From an uncultured Burkholderiales bacterium (lineage in GTDB: Bacteria > Pseudomonadota > Gammaproteobacteria > Burkholderiales > Burkholderiaceae_C), in the NCBI GenBank assembly GCA_943908475.1, contig CALTTG010000040.1, positions 1 to 30,455 of the forward strand: DNA of 30,455 bases, given 5' to 3'. Below are positions 21,810 through 30,455 of the stretch, one piece after another. The notes under the pieces are model-generated. The model was not told the origin of the DNA and did not search any database. It saw nothing but the letters and a program-made list of their open reading frames with translations. A program made the translations under genes and the position numbers. Each line of letters starts with the position of its first letter. Within the stretch, counting starts at the first letter, position 1.

Positions 21810-24452
21810 ATGGACTCGCACTACCTCACGCCCTTGTTCGCGCCTCGATCCATCGTTGTCTTCGCAGGCACGGACGAGACCGCGGCGCCGCCCGCTCAGG
21901 CCTTGCTGCAGGCCCTGAAGGCCCAGCGTTTCGAGGGCTCCTTGCAGTTTGTGAGCACGCAGACCCGAGGCACGTTGGCCGATCTGATGCAAATTCGGGC
22001 CGATCTCGCCATCATCGCCTTGCCGGCGGCGGAGGTGAGCGCCGCCATCGACCTGGCCGCGCGCATGGCGTGCAAGGCGGTGACGGTCTTGTGCAGTGGC
22101 GTCGACGGCGAACAGGCGGCTGCATGGCACAAACAGGCCCGCCGAGAGGGGCTGCACCTGCTGGGGCCGAATGGCCTGGGTTTTCAACGGCCCTCGATCG
22201 GCTTGAACGCCAGCACCTTGGGGCCCCTGGCCGAGGCGGGGCCGTTGGCGCTGGTGTCTCAGTCGGGCTCGCTCACGGCCGCCATGCTCGACTGGGCCGC
22301 CAAAAACGCGGTCGCCTTCTCATCGGTGGTGGCCCTGGGGCCCCATGCCAGCGTGGGGCTGGCCGAAGCGCTGGACTTCCTCGCGAATGACCCCCGCACG
22401 CAAAGCATCCTGGTGCACATGGAGGGCATCGCCGATGCCCGTCGCTTCATGAGCGCCCTGCGCTCGGCCGCCAATGCCAAACCCGTGATCGTGCTGAAGG
22501 CCGGGCGTCGCTTGGCCGGGCAGGCCGCGGCGCGCACCCACAGCGCGGCGCTGGTGGGCGATGACGATGTGTTCGATGCCGCCTTGCGCCGTGCGGGCGC
22601 GGTTCGGGTGCGTTCGTTCGACGAGATGTTTTCAGCGGCGAAGTGCCTGGCCTCGCGGTTTCGTCCTGCTGGCAAGCGGCTGGCCATCCTCACCAACGGG
22701 GGCGGGCCCGGGGTGCTGGCCGCCGATTGGGTCAATGACATCGGCCTGAGCTTGGGCGTGTTGTCGGCGGAAGCGGCCCAGGCCCTGAAAGCCGCCCTGC
22801 CGCCTCAAGCCTCCCTGGTCGACTTGATCGACCTGTCTGAAGACGCCACCCCGGCACATTTGGGCCTGGCACTTCAGGCGGCCAATCGCGATGCACACAT
22901 CGACGGCCTGTTGGTCATCCATTCGCCCAAACCTGGGGTGGATGCGGCGGCATTTGCCCAGGCGGTGGTGGACAGCAAGCCTGGGCTCTCCAAGCCCCTG
23001 CTGACCTGCTGGATGGGCGACACCTCGGTGGCCCAGGCCCGCGTGCTGCTCAACGACGCCAACATCCCCACGTTCCGCACGCCAGAGTCGGCCGTGGGCG
23101 CATTCGGCAACCTCAGCTCGTTTTATCAGAACCAGCAGTTGCTGCAGCAAACGCCGCCTCCGCTGTCCACCCTGGCCAAGCCCGACATCGAGGGTGCGCG
23201 CCTGATCATCGAGAGCGTTTTGGCCGAGCGTCGCAAGACCTTGACCGAAATGGAGTCCAAGAGCTTGCTGTCGGCGTTCCACATCCCGGTCACCGACACC
23301 ATCGTGGCGCGCAGCCCCCAAGAAGCCATGATGATCGCAGCGCAACGGGGTTACCCGGTGGCCCTGAAAATCGACTCGCCAGACATTCCCCACAAATCGG
23401 ACGTGGAAGGGGTGGCCCTGCACCTCACGAATGGCACGGCGGTGAGAGACACCTACCACGACATGATCGAGCGGGTGAAGCGCTTGCGTCCCGACGCACG
23501 CATCCAGGGCGTGACCGTGCAGCCCATGGCGCGCACACGCGCGGGCCGCGAGATCTGCATCGGGGTGGTCACCGACGACGCCTTCGGTCCCATGATCACC
23601 TTCGGGGCCGGTGGCACCATGGTCGAGCTCATCGGCGACCGGGCCATGGCCTTGCCGCCGTTGAACCAGTACCTGGCGCACCGACTGATCGAGCGCTCAC
23701 GCGTGGCCCGCACCCTGGGGGCCTGGCGGGGGCTGGACCCGGTGGCCATGGACGCCGTCGAGCACGTGTTGCTGCGCGTGTCGGAGATGGTGTGTGAGCT
23801 GCCCCAGCTGCGCGAGATGGACATCAACCCGCTGATCATCGACGCCGATGGCGCCGTGGCGGTCGACGCCCGCATCGTCATCGACAGTGGGCCCCATGCC
23901 ATTGGCGGACGCGCTGGGGCCTACAGCCACCTGCCCATCTTGCCTTACCCGGCGCGCTTCGAGCAGGTCTGGCCCTTGAGGGGCGGCGGCGAATACACGA
24001 TTCGGCCCATTCACACCGACGACGCGCAGATGCTGCAAGAGCTGGTGCAAAGCCTGTCGCCCGAAAGCCGCTACTTCCGCTTCGTCTCCAGCATGACCGA
24101 GCTGCCGCCCACCTTGCTGGCCAAACTCACTTTGATCGACTACGACCGGGAGATGGCCCTGGTGGCCGTCTACAAAGAGCGCATCATTGGGGTGTCGCGC
24201 TACATCACCAATCCGGACCAAAGCAGCTGCGAGTTCTCGCTGGTGGTGGCCGATGCCTTCAGTGGCCAGGGGCTGGGCTCACGCCTGATGGAAAGCATCA
24301 TGGCGGTGGCGCGTGAGCGGGGCCTCAGCGAAATCATGGGCCTGGTGCTGACCAACAACGACGGCATGTTGCGCCTCATGCGCAGCCTGGGCTTTGCGAT
24401 CAAGCCCTACGCCGACGACCCCGACTTCCGCCTCGTGTCGCACCCCTTGTGA
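21810..24452 (+). CDS. Pat-type acetyl-CoA synthetase-like/GNAT protein acetyltransferase
   Basis: This 880-residue fusion has, in order, a CoA-binding domain (1-135), a succinyl-CoA synthetase-like region (145-280), a flavodoxin-like part (from 290), an ATP-grasp domain (about 485-700) and a C-terminal GNAT domain (about 735-880). The GNAT signature is EFSLVVADAFSGQGLGSRLM. Such Pat/YfiQ (PatZ) proteins acetylate a lysine of acetyl-CoA synthetase and other enzymes, silencing them. The synthetase half in known Pat enzymes is regulatory. Here the phospho-acceptor-like His in ARTHSAALVGDDDVFDAA (His244) and the ATP-grasp core VALKIDSPDIPHKSDVEGV are visible. The ATG at 21810 gives the family N-terminus; the longer frame from GTG at 21759 is less likely. 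The 3' end carries a 14-base tandem duplication. Confidence 0.9.
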   Translation: MDSHYLTPLFAPRSIVVFAGTDETAAPPAQALLQALKAQRFEGSLQFVSTQTRGTLADLMQIRADLAIIALPAAEVSAAIDLAARMACKAVTVLCSGVDGEQAAAWHKQARREGLHLLGPNGLGFQRPSIGLNASTLGPLAEAGPLALVSQSGSLTAAMLDWAAKNAVAFSSVVALGPHASVGLAEALDFLANDPRTQSILVHMEGIADARRFMSALRSAANAKPVIVLKAGRRLAGQAAARTHSAALVGDDDVFDAALRRAGAVRVRSFDEMFSAAKCLASRFRPAGKRLAILTNGGGPGVLAADWVNDIGLSLGVLSAEAAQALKAALPPQASLVDLIDLSEDATPAHLGLALQAANRDAHIDGLLVIHSPKPGVDAAAFAQAVVDSKPGLSKPLLTCWMGDTSVAQARVLLNDANIPTFRTPESAVGAFGNLSSFYQNQQLLQQTPPPLSTLAKPDIEGARLIIESVLAERRKTLTEMESKSLLSAFHIPVTDTIVARSPQEAMMIAAQRGYPVALKIDSPDIPHKSDVEGVALHLTNGTAVRDTYHDMIERVKRLRPDARIQGVTVQPMARTRAGREICIGVVTDDAFGPMITFGAGGTMVELIGDRAMALPPLNQYLAHRLIERSRVARTLGAWRGLDPVAMDAVEHVLLRVSEMVCELPQLREMDINPLIIDADGAVAVDARIVIDSGPHAIGGRAGAYSHLPILPYPARFEQVWPLRGGGEYTIRPIHTDDAQMLQELVQSLSPESRYFRFVSSMTELPPTLLAKLTLIDYDREMALVAVYKERIIGVSRYITNPDQSSCEFSLVVADAFSGQGLGSRLMESIMAVARERGLSEIMGLVLTNNDGMLRLMRSLGFAIKPYADDPDFRLVSHPL

Positions 24453-24467
24453 CGCACCCCTTGTGAC
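24440..24467 (+). repeat. 14-bp tandem duplication across the stop codon
   Basis: The unit GCACCCCTTGTGAC occurs twice without a gap (24440-24453 and 24454-24467). The first copy contains the final codons and the TGA stop of the Pat-like gene. It looks like a recent slippage duplication and does not alter the protein. Confidence 0.85.
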
Positions 24468-24490
24468 GCCGGCTCGACCGCGCACGGCAG

Positions 24491-25009
24491 TCAGAACACG
24501 CCCAGCACCAAACCCGCCGCCATCGCTTCGCCCAGGGCCGCGCATGCCGCCCGATCGGCGTCGTGCAAGTGCTTGGGGGCCGCAATGGCCTGCGGGGTCT
24601 GCGCACGTGTGCACACGATCAAGGGCTCTGCCACCGCCTTGAGCCGCCAGCCCGTGGCGATGCGCGCCACTTGCCGGGCGGCCTGTTGCCCATCGCTGCC
24701 GGCACACACCATGATGGCGTAGGGGCGACCCTGCAGTTGATCGAGCACGGGGTAGTAACAGCGGTCGAAGAAATCCTTCATCAACCCGCTCATGGCACCC
24801 AGGTTCTCCGGGGTGGCAAACACCAGCCCATCGGCCGCGAGCACCTGCTCAGGGCCTGCTTCACACGCGTGCAACATCTGCACGATCAGATCGTCCCCTC
24901 GGGTGGCCTCAGCCAAGGCGCCATCTCGCGCTGCCTCGGCCATCTGACGGGTGCCGCCCGTCATGGAGTGATAGACGATCAAGAGGGTTTTGGAAGCTAT
25001 CGCCAGCAT
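24491..25009 (-). CDS. Flavodoxin-like NAD(P)H-dependent oxidoreductase
   Basis: This 172-residue flavodoxin-fold protein has LLIVYHSMTGGTRQMAEA near the N-terminus, which is the FMN phosphate-binding loop (S/T-rich). Next come a central GLVFATPENLGAMSGLMKDFFDR and IMVCAGSDGQQAARQ, as in NAD(P)H-dependent FMN reductase-like proteins. It probably carries FMN and acts in cytosolic electron transfer or quinone/flavin reduction. The start ATG at 25009 has only a poor Shine-Dalgarno. It is divergent from katG with a 79-base gap, which suggests a shared regulatory region. The stop converges with the Pat-like gene across 38 bases. Confidence 0.87.
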   Translation of the reverse strand: MLAIASKTLLIVYHSMTGGTRQMAEAARDGALAEATRGDDLIVQMLHACEAGPEQVLAADGLVFATPENLGAMSGLMKDFFDRCYYPVLDQLQGRPYAIMVCAGSDGQQAARQVARIATGWRLKAVAEPLIVCTRAQTPQAIAAPKHLHDADRAACAALGEAMAAGLVLGVF

Positions 25010-25088
25010 AGGAATTCTTTCGTTGATTCAGGGGGGTGCGCCCCCTAGACTGAGTTCATCTTTCGCGGACCACCCCCAGGAGAAGCCC
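25010..25088. promoter_or_regulatory. katG promoter with palindromic spacer
   Basis: On the plus strand TTGATT (25024-25029) and TAGACT (25046-25051) are 16 bases apart, a reasonable sigma70-type pair. The spacer contains the arms AGGGGG/CCCCCT (25030-25035 and 25041-25046), overlapping the -10. AGGAG at 25078-25082 is the katG ribosome-binding site. At 24997-25011, just inside the divergent gene, CTAT-N7-ATAG matches the core of an OxyR site, but the outer tetrads are absent. Confidence 0.45.
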
Positions 25089-27293
<2,205 letters not shown>

Positions 27294-27307
27294 TCGGGCG
27301 TCAGCCT

Positions 27308-27340
27308 CGGGCGCTGCGAGCCCTCATGGCGCAGCGCCCG
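27308..27340. terminator. Inverted repeat at convergent katG/haloperoxidase ends
   Basis: Perfect 11-bp arms CGGGCGCTGCG (27308-27318) and CGCAGCGCCCG (27330-27340) enclose an 11-nt loop. The repeat overlaps the last codons of the minus-strand gene and follows the katG stop by 14 bases. It can fold in either transcript and is a likely bidirectional terminator or 3' stabiliser, although no U-run follows. Confidence 0.6.
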
Positions 27341-28742
27341 ACCACAGGTCCTGTGCTCGGGCAAGGGCGGCCAGGCCCACTTGGCGGCCCATGTGCAGGC
27401 CCACCGCATTGCCCTCGTGAAAGTGAATGCCCCCGAAGATGCGGGACTCGCCGGCCTGTTCGGCGGCTGCCGTGAAGGTGGGCCAATGCAAGGTCACACC
27501 GCCGACGGGCTCGTAGGGGTCGGCCTTCAAGGGCACCGTCTGGGTGTGCGACGCGCCGAAGCGATCGCTGCCTGTGAACGCCTTGAGCACGGTGGCGGCC
27601 GCCATCGAAAACGCGCTGTGCCCCGAGGTGTATTCCGCAAAGGGCGGCGTCGGGAACACATCGGCCTGAAACGGCCGCCAGCCTTCGCCCGGCATGCTGA
27701 TCGTGCCCACGCCCGGCCCGCCCCAGGCCCGGATGTGCTTGCCCCTGAACAGGGTCCGAATGGCGGTGACCGGCCTGACGTAATCGTAGTGCGCCTTGCA
27801 ATCCCAGGTGGCGATGCTGGCGTCCAAGATGGCATTGGCCACGGCGAAGAACAGCTTCACCGAATCGCTCAGCCCCATGTGGTCGCGCTCGGCGACCCAT
27901 CCGGCAAACTGGCACCAATGGCCCGGCGGCATCTCCGAGTTGGGGCCATCGGCCCAGTACTCGGCGATCACCTTGTGGGGGGTGCTCAGTTGCGCCTGAA
28001 CGTCCATCACATGACGGGCTTGGTCCACAAATCCCTGCGACAGCGGCGACTGTGGCGGCCCTGGGCGGAACGCATCGCCCCGCGCCATGGCAAAGGGCAG
28101 CACCTGGCCCCAGTGGGGTGCAATGAAGCCGGGCGTCTTCAAGGCACCCTGGGCGTCCAGGTACGACAGCGGTTGCCAGCACCCCACATCGGCCACCGCG
28201 TCGATGGCCGCCGGCAACAAGACCATCATCGGACGATTGCGAGGCACGTAGGGCACCAAGGGCGCGTACAGCCCGGCTTCATTGGCATTGTCCGTTTGCC
28301 GGAAGGTCAACACCGCCTTGGCGGCCAGATTGCCCACCCCCACCGGGCTGCTGGCCGAGGTGCTGCCGTCGCCCACGGTGATGCCCTCGGCCGTGAGCAG
28401 TGAGGCCATGGCCGACTCATAGGCGGTTTGTGTGGGGGCGTCAAAGATGGCGGGCGGAAACTGGTCCATCAAAGCCCGGTACGCGGCCTGCGCCATCGCT
28501 TTGCGTTGGTTGGCTTCGGTCCGTTGCGCGGCAGGACGCCTGGGCACGGTGCTGTGCGCCGGTTGGGCCACCGCGTCAAACGCGGCCCAAGCGTCGTACA
28601 TGGCGGTGAACACGATGCTCAGGCTGCGAGCCACCTGGGGTGGTCCACCTCGCCGACGCTGCGCGTCATCGCTCACCGCGCGGCCCAGTCCGCGAACGGC
28701 CATCAAGGCCACTTCGTTCCATTGCACCATCCAATTTGACAT
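27324..28742 (-). CDS. Vanadium-dependent haloperoxidase-like (PAP2 superfamily) protein
   Basis: This 472-residue protein of the vanadium haloperoxidase/acid phosphatase superfamily retains every vanadate-binding residue. Lys316 and Arg323 form KX6RP (KAHYDYVRP), Ser373 and His375 lie in YTSGHSAF, and Arg434 and His440 lie in SRIFGGIHFHEGN. In fungal and algal enzymes these bind vanadate for H2O2-driven halide oxidation; related bacterial proteins are often of unknown activity. The N-terminal ~300 residues are the helical part typical of bacterial members. No obvious signal peptide is present after the ATG at 28742, preferred over the longer frame from 28793. It lies convergent to katG, and an AhpD-like gene precedes it on the same strand, giving a peroxide-related neighbourhood. 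Confidence 0.88.
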   Translation of the reverse strand: MSNWMVQWNEVALMAVRGLGRAVSDDAQRRRGGPPQVARSLSIVFTAMYDAWAAFDAVAQPAHSTVPRRPAAQRTEANQRKAMAQAAYRALMDQFPPAIFDAPTQTAYESAMASLLTAEGITVGDGSTSASSPVGVGNLAAKAVLTFRQTDNANEAGLYAPLVPYVPRNRPMMVLLPAAIDAVADVGCWQPLSYLDAQGALKTPGFIAPHWGQVLPFAMARGDAFRPGPPQSPLSQGFVDQARHVMDVQAQLSTPHKVIAEYWADGPNSEMPPGHWCQFAGWVAERDHMGLSDSVKLFFAVANAILDASIATWDCKAHYDYVRPVTAIRTLFRGKHIRAWGGPGVGTISMPGEGWRPFQADVFPTPPFAEYTSGHSAFSMAAATVLKAFTGSDRFGASHTQTVPLKADPYEPVGGVTLHWPTFTAAAEQAGESRIFGGIHFHEGNAVGLHMGRQVGLAALARAQDLWSGAAP

Positions 28743-28851
28743 GTCTGACCCTGTGGGTGAGTGGTTGTGAACACCCAATCTAGACACGCCCAACCCGCAG
28801 CGCCACCCCTAACTCCCTCGGCGGACCATGAACTAGGGGGGGGGCGTGGGG
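28743..28851 (-). promoter_or_regulatory. Intergenic region with G9 tract and inverted repeat
   Basis: This 109-base gap lies between the AhpD-like gene and the haloperoxidase. CCCCTA (28806-28811) and TAGGGG (28834-28839) are inverted repeats 22 bases apart. The second runs into a homopolymer of nine G (28836-28844). No convincing promoter is visible. Confidence 0.35.
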
Positions 28852-29421
28852 TCAGCCCACGGCGAACGGCGCAAAGGCGTCATCCAGGGGCGTGTCGAAC
28901 GCGTGATTGCTGAAGTTGCTGATCACCTTCACGGCCAGTGCCAGCACGATCTGCAGCAATTGCCGCTCGTCATAACCCACCGCCTGGAAGGCGGCCACCC
29001 GGTCGGGACAGGGGCGACCTCGGCTGAGCACGAGGTCTTGCGTCAAGGCCTGCAGGGCGGCGAGCTTGGGGTCGTTGACGGGCCGCCCCTCGCGCAAGGC
29101 ATTCAACAGCTCGGCATCCATCTGGGCCACTCGGGTGGCCACCATGCTGTGTGCGGCCACGCAGTAGTCACACCCATGCACTTGGCTGATGGTCAGCAAC
29201 ACCACCTCTTGCTCGATGGGTGAAAAGCCGGAGGCACTTCGGAACAGGCCATACCCCTGCAGGTAGGTCGACAGCAGGCCGGGTGCATGGGCCATGCGGG
29301 CGTACATGTGGGGCACAAAGCCCACTTGCGACTGGGCGCGCGACAACAAAGGCGCTTGCGCCTCATTGGCCGACGCCAGGGTGACGGGAGGCAGGTGGTG
29401 AAGCGATGCAGATGGGGTCAT
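28852..29421 (-). CDS. AhpD-like carboxymuconolactone-decarboxylase-family protein
   Basis: This 189-residue helical protein of the CMD/AhpD superfamily carries the redox motif CDYCVAAH, with Cys84, Cys87 and His91, preceded by EQEVVLLTISQVHG. This layout matches AhpD-like and uncharacterised peroxidase-related proteins, in which the CXXC dithiol reduces peroxides or supplies electrons to a partner; the substrate here is unknown. There is no signal peptide. The start ATG at 29421 has AGGA a few bases upstream, and a 7-bp hairpin lies further up the leader. It follows the AraC gene on the same strand by 78 bases, so it is probably its target or operon partner. Confidence 0.9.
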   Translation of the reverse strand: MTPSASLHHLPPVTLASANEAQAPLLSRAQSQVGFVPHMYARMAHAPGLLSTYLQGYGLFRSASGFSPIEQEVVLLTISQVHGCDYCVAAHSMVATRVAQMDAELLNALREGRPVNDPKLAALQALTQDLVLSRGRPCPDRVAAFQAVGYDERQLLQIVLALAVKVISNFSNHAFDTPLDDAFAPFAVG

Positions 29422-29435
29422 GGTGTCCTCGTGAG

Positions 29436-29453
29436 GGGCTGGCCATCCAGCCC
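29436..29453 (-). promoter_or_regulatory. Leader hairpin of the AhpD-like gene
   Basis: GGGCTGG (29436-29442) and CCAGCCC (29447-29453) form a perfect 7-bp stem with a 4-nt loop, just upstream of the ribosome-binding site on the minus strand. It lacks a U-run and may modulate translation. Confidence 0.45.
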
Positions 29454-29467
29454 TGAAGACACGATAG

Positions 29468-29486
29468 GCAAGCGAGATTGGCTTGC
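29468..29486. promoter_or_regulatory. Inverted repeat GCAAGC-N7-GCTTGC
   Basis: Perfect 6-bp arms at 29468-29473 and 29481-29486 lie in the gap between the AraC and AhpD-like genes. It is a possible operator, though AraC-type sites are more often direct repeats. Confidence 0.35.
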
Positions 29487-29499
29487 GTTGTCCGAGCGT

Positions 29500-30342
29500 T
29501 CAGGAAGCGAGTGTTTGCGTCCGCAACCACTGCAGCGGCGCCTGGCCCAACTCACGCACAAAGGCCTTGCTCAGCGCTGAAGCGCTCGCGTAACCCACTT
29601 CATGCGCCACGCGCTTCAAGGGGCGCCCTTGCCGCAAGCCCTGCTGCGCCAGCGCCACCCGCCACTGCGTCAAAAAGCCCATGGGGGTCTCCCCCACCAC
29701 CGCCTTGAAGTGCGCAGCGAAGGCCGTGCGTGACATGCCCGCCTGGTGGGCCAACGAGCTCAATGTCCAGGGGTGTGCGGGGTCTTGATGCAGGGCCTCC
29801 AGCGCCTTGCACAAGGCAGGATCGAGCATGCCCGCCAACAGGCCGTGCGCCACCAGCCCCTGGTTCAAGGCATGCCGAATCAACTGAATCAACAACAACT
29901 CGCACAAGCGGTCGAGGCTGGCCTGACGCCCATCTCGATCGGCAAAGGCCTCGTCGGCCATCAACCCCACCAGCGCAGGGCCTCCGGGCAGTTCGGCCAC
30001 TGGCACCACCAGCACATGGGGCAGCGACAGGCTGATGGGGTTGCGCCCCTCGGTGCCGAAATGAACGTTCGCGCACACCACGTCGGCCCCCGCCCGCTCG
30101 TCCACCAACAACTGGTGCGCCGATGGCCGAGGCATGAACACGACGGTGGGCTCGTCAAAGCTCAGCCGACGCCCGTCGCTGTCCACCCAGGTCAGCGGGC
30201 CCCGCATCACCAAGTGCAAATGCCCCTGCAAGGGGTCGGCCTCGAAAGGCTGAATGCTGCAAATGGCGCCCGCATAGAACGTGCCGGCGCGCAAGGCGAA
30301 CAGGTTCAGGAGGGGGGAGAGGCGGTCGGGGGAGGAGGGCAT
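29500..30342 (-). CDS. AraC-family transcriptional regulator (cupin_6 type)
   Basis: This is a 280-residue regulator. The N-terminal half is a cupin-like sensing domain (GPLTWVDSDGRRLSFDEPTVV, FMPRPSAHQLLV). The C-terminal ~100 residues contain two helix-turn-helix motifs: WTLSSLAHQAGMSRTAFAAHF and PLKRVAHEVGYASASALSKAF. The second carries the conserved AraC pattern ending in a (G)YxSxSxFS/AxxF-like form. It probably activates the AhpD-like gene 78 bases downstream in response to an unknown ligand. Cupin_6 AraC proteins often sit beside redox or CMD-family genes. The ATG at 30342 has GGAGG just upstream. An IS3-family element ends about 68 bases upstream of its start, which could affect its promoter. 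Confidence 0.92.
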   Translation of the reverse strand: MPSSPDRLSPLLNLFALRAGTFYAGAICSIQPFEADPLQGHLHLVMRGPLTWVDSDGRRLSFDEPTVVFMPRPSAHQLLVDERAGADVVCANVHFGTEGRNPISLSLPHVLVVPVAELPGGPALVGLMADEAFADRDGRQASLDRLCELLLIQLIRHALNQGLVAHGLLAGMLDPALCKALEALHQDPAHPWTLSSLAHQAGMSRTAFAAHFKAVVGETPMGFLTQWRVALAQQGLRQGRPLKRVAHEVGYASASALSKAFVRELGQAPLQWLRTQTLAS

Positions 30343-30410
30343 GGGTGTCTTGACCCTGCGGCATTCTGCGCAGGTCAGGCTGCTGAAGCATATGCCACAG
30401 AGTGGGCTGC

Positions 30411-30455
30411 TGCCGGTTTCGTGGACACCAGCCTAAGCTTCTTGAGCTTTTTCGA
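30411..30455 (-). mobile_element. Right-edge end of an IS3-family element with transposase C-terminus
   Basis: Read on the minus strand, the last bases of the window encode FEKAQEA followed by TAG (stop at 30433-30435). This matches the usual C-terminal end of IS3-family OrfB transposases, whose last segment often reads LSPAQFEKAQ. Beyond the stop, the plus-strand sequence TGCCGGTTTCGTGGACACC begins with TG and resembles an IS3-type terminal inverted repeat, with the likely element tip at 30411 (possibly 30408). Only the end is in view; the rest of the element lies outside the window. Confidence 0.65.

Noticed and set aside
24997..25011. Complete OxyR binding site
   Set aside because: Only the central CTAT-N7-ATAG is present; the outer tetrads at the proper spacing do not match, so a full site is not claimed.

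Overview
This window is high-GC bacterial DNA. Several features suggest a betaproteobacterium of the order Burkholderiales, probably near the Leptothrix/Rubrivivax/Aquabacterium-type genera: the rpoC 3' end, a PEP-CTERM protein, a proteobacterial-type gshA, a KefF/KefB-C pair and dense, short-spaced gene packing. That placement is inferred from family recognition, not from a search. No tRNA, rRNA or CRISPR array was seen.

Layout. 1-400: end of rpoC and a strong intrinsic terminator. 413-1255: a Rossmann-type gene whose ribosome-binding site directly follows that terminator. 1243-4654 (minus): PEP-CTERM protein, DOPA-type extradiol dioxygenase, glutamate-cysteine ligase (TTG start) and a 52-residue orphan. 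4817-8842 (minus): four genes joined by 4-nt stop/start overlaps (MFS transporter, MTA/SAH nucleosidase, secreted six-cysteine protein, FAD amine oxidase). 8894-10521 (plus): LON-domain protein and LpxH-like phosphoesterase, the latter overlapping the 3' end of the convergent kef operon (10373-12866, minus). 12922-17744 (plus): alpha/beta hydrolase, fatty acid desaturase with its Shine-Dalgarno in a hairpin loop, and two GT4 glycosyltransferases, the second of visibly lower GC. 17827-20687 (plus): a minimal J-domain protein and three unrecognised proteins. 20708-21675 (minus): an unknown protein coupled to a hotdog thioesterase. 21810-24452 (plus): Pat-type acyl-CoA synthetase/GNAT fusion. 24491-30342: flavodoxin-like protein divergent from katG, then on the minus strand a vanadium-haloperoxidase homologue, an AhpD-like protein and an AraC regulator. 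30411-30455: the end of an IS3-family element.

How the genes may work together. Redox and electrophile defence recurs: glutathione synthesis, glutathione-gated K+ efflux with its quinone-reductase partner, catalase-peroxidase, AhpD-like protein, flavodoxin-like protein and haloperoxidase homologue. They sit in separate transcription units, so a shared regulon is only a hypothesis. The best candidate for an undescribed system is the compact J-domain cluster: a bare J-domain followed by three apparently soluble proteins without recognisable catalytic motifs, two of them carrying strongly acidic tracts. Other features worth checking are the desaturase leader hairpin, a 33-codon leader ORF overlapping the first glycosyltransferase, the four-gene overlapping operon with a secreted protein inside it, and the IS3-family end close upstream of the AraC gene.
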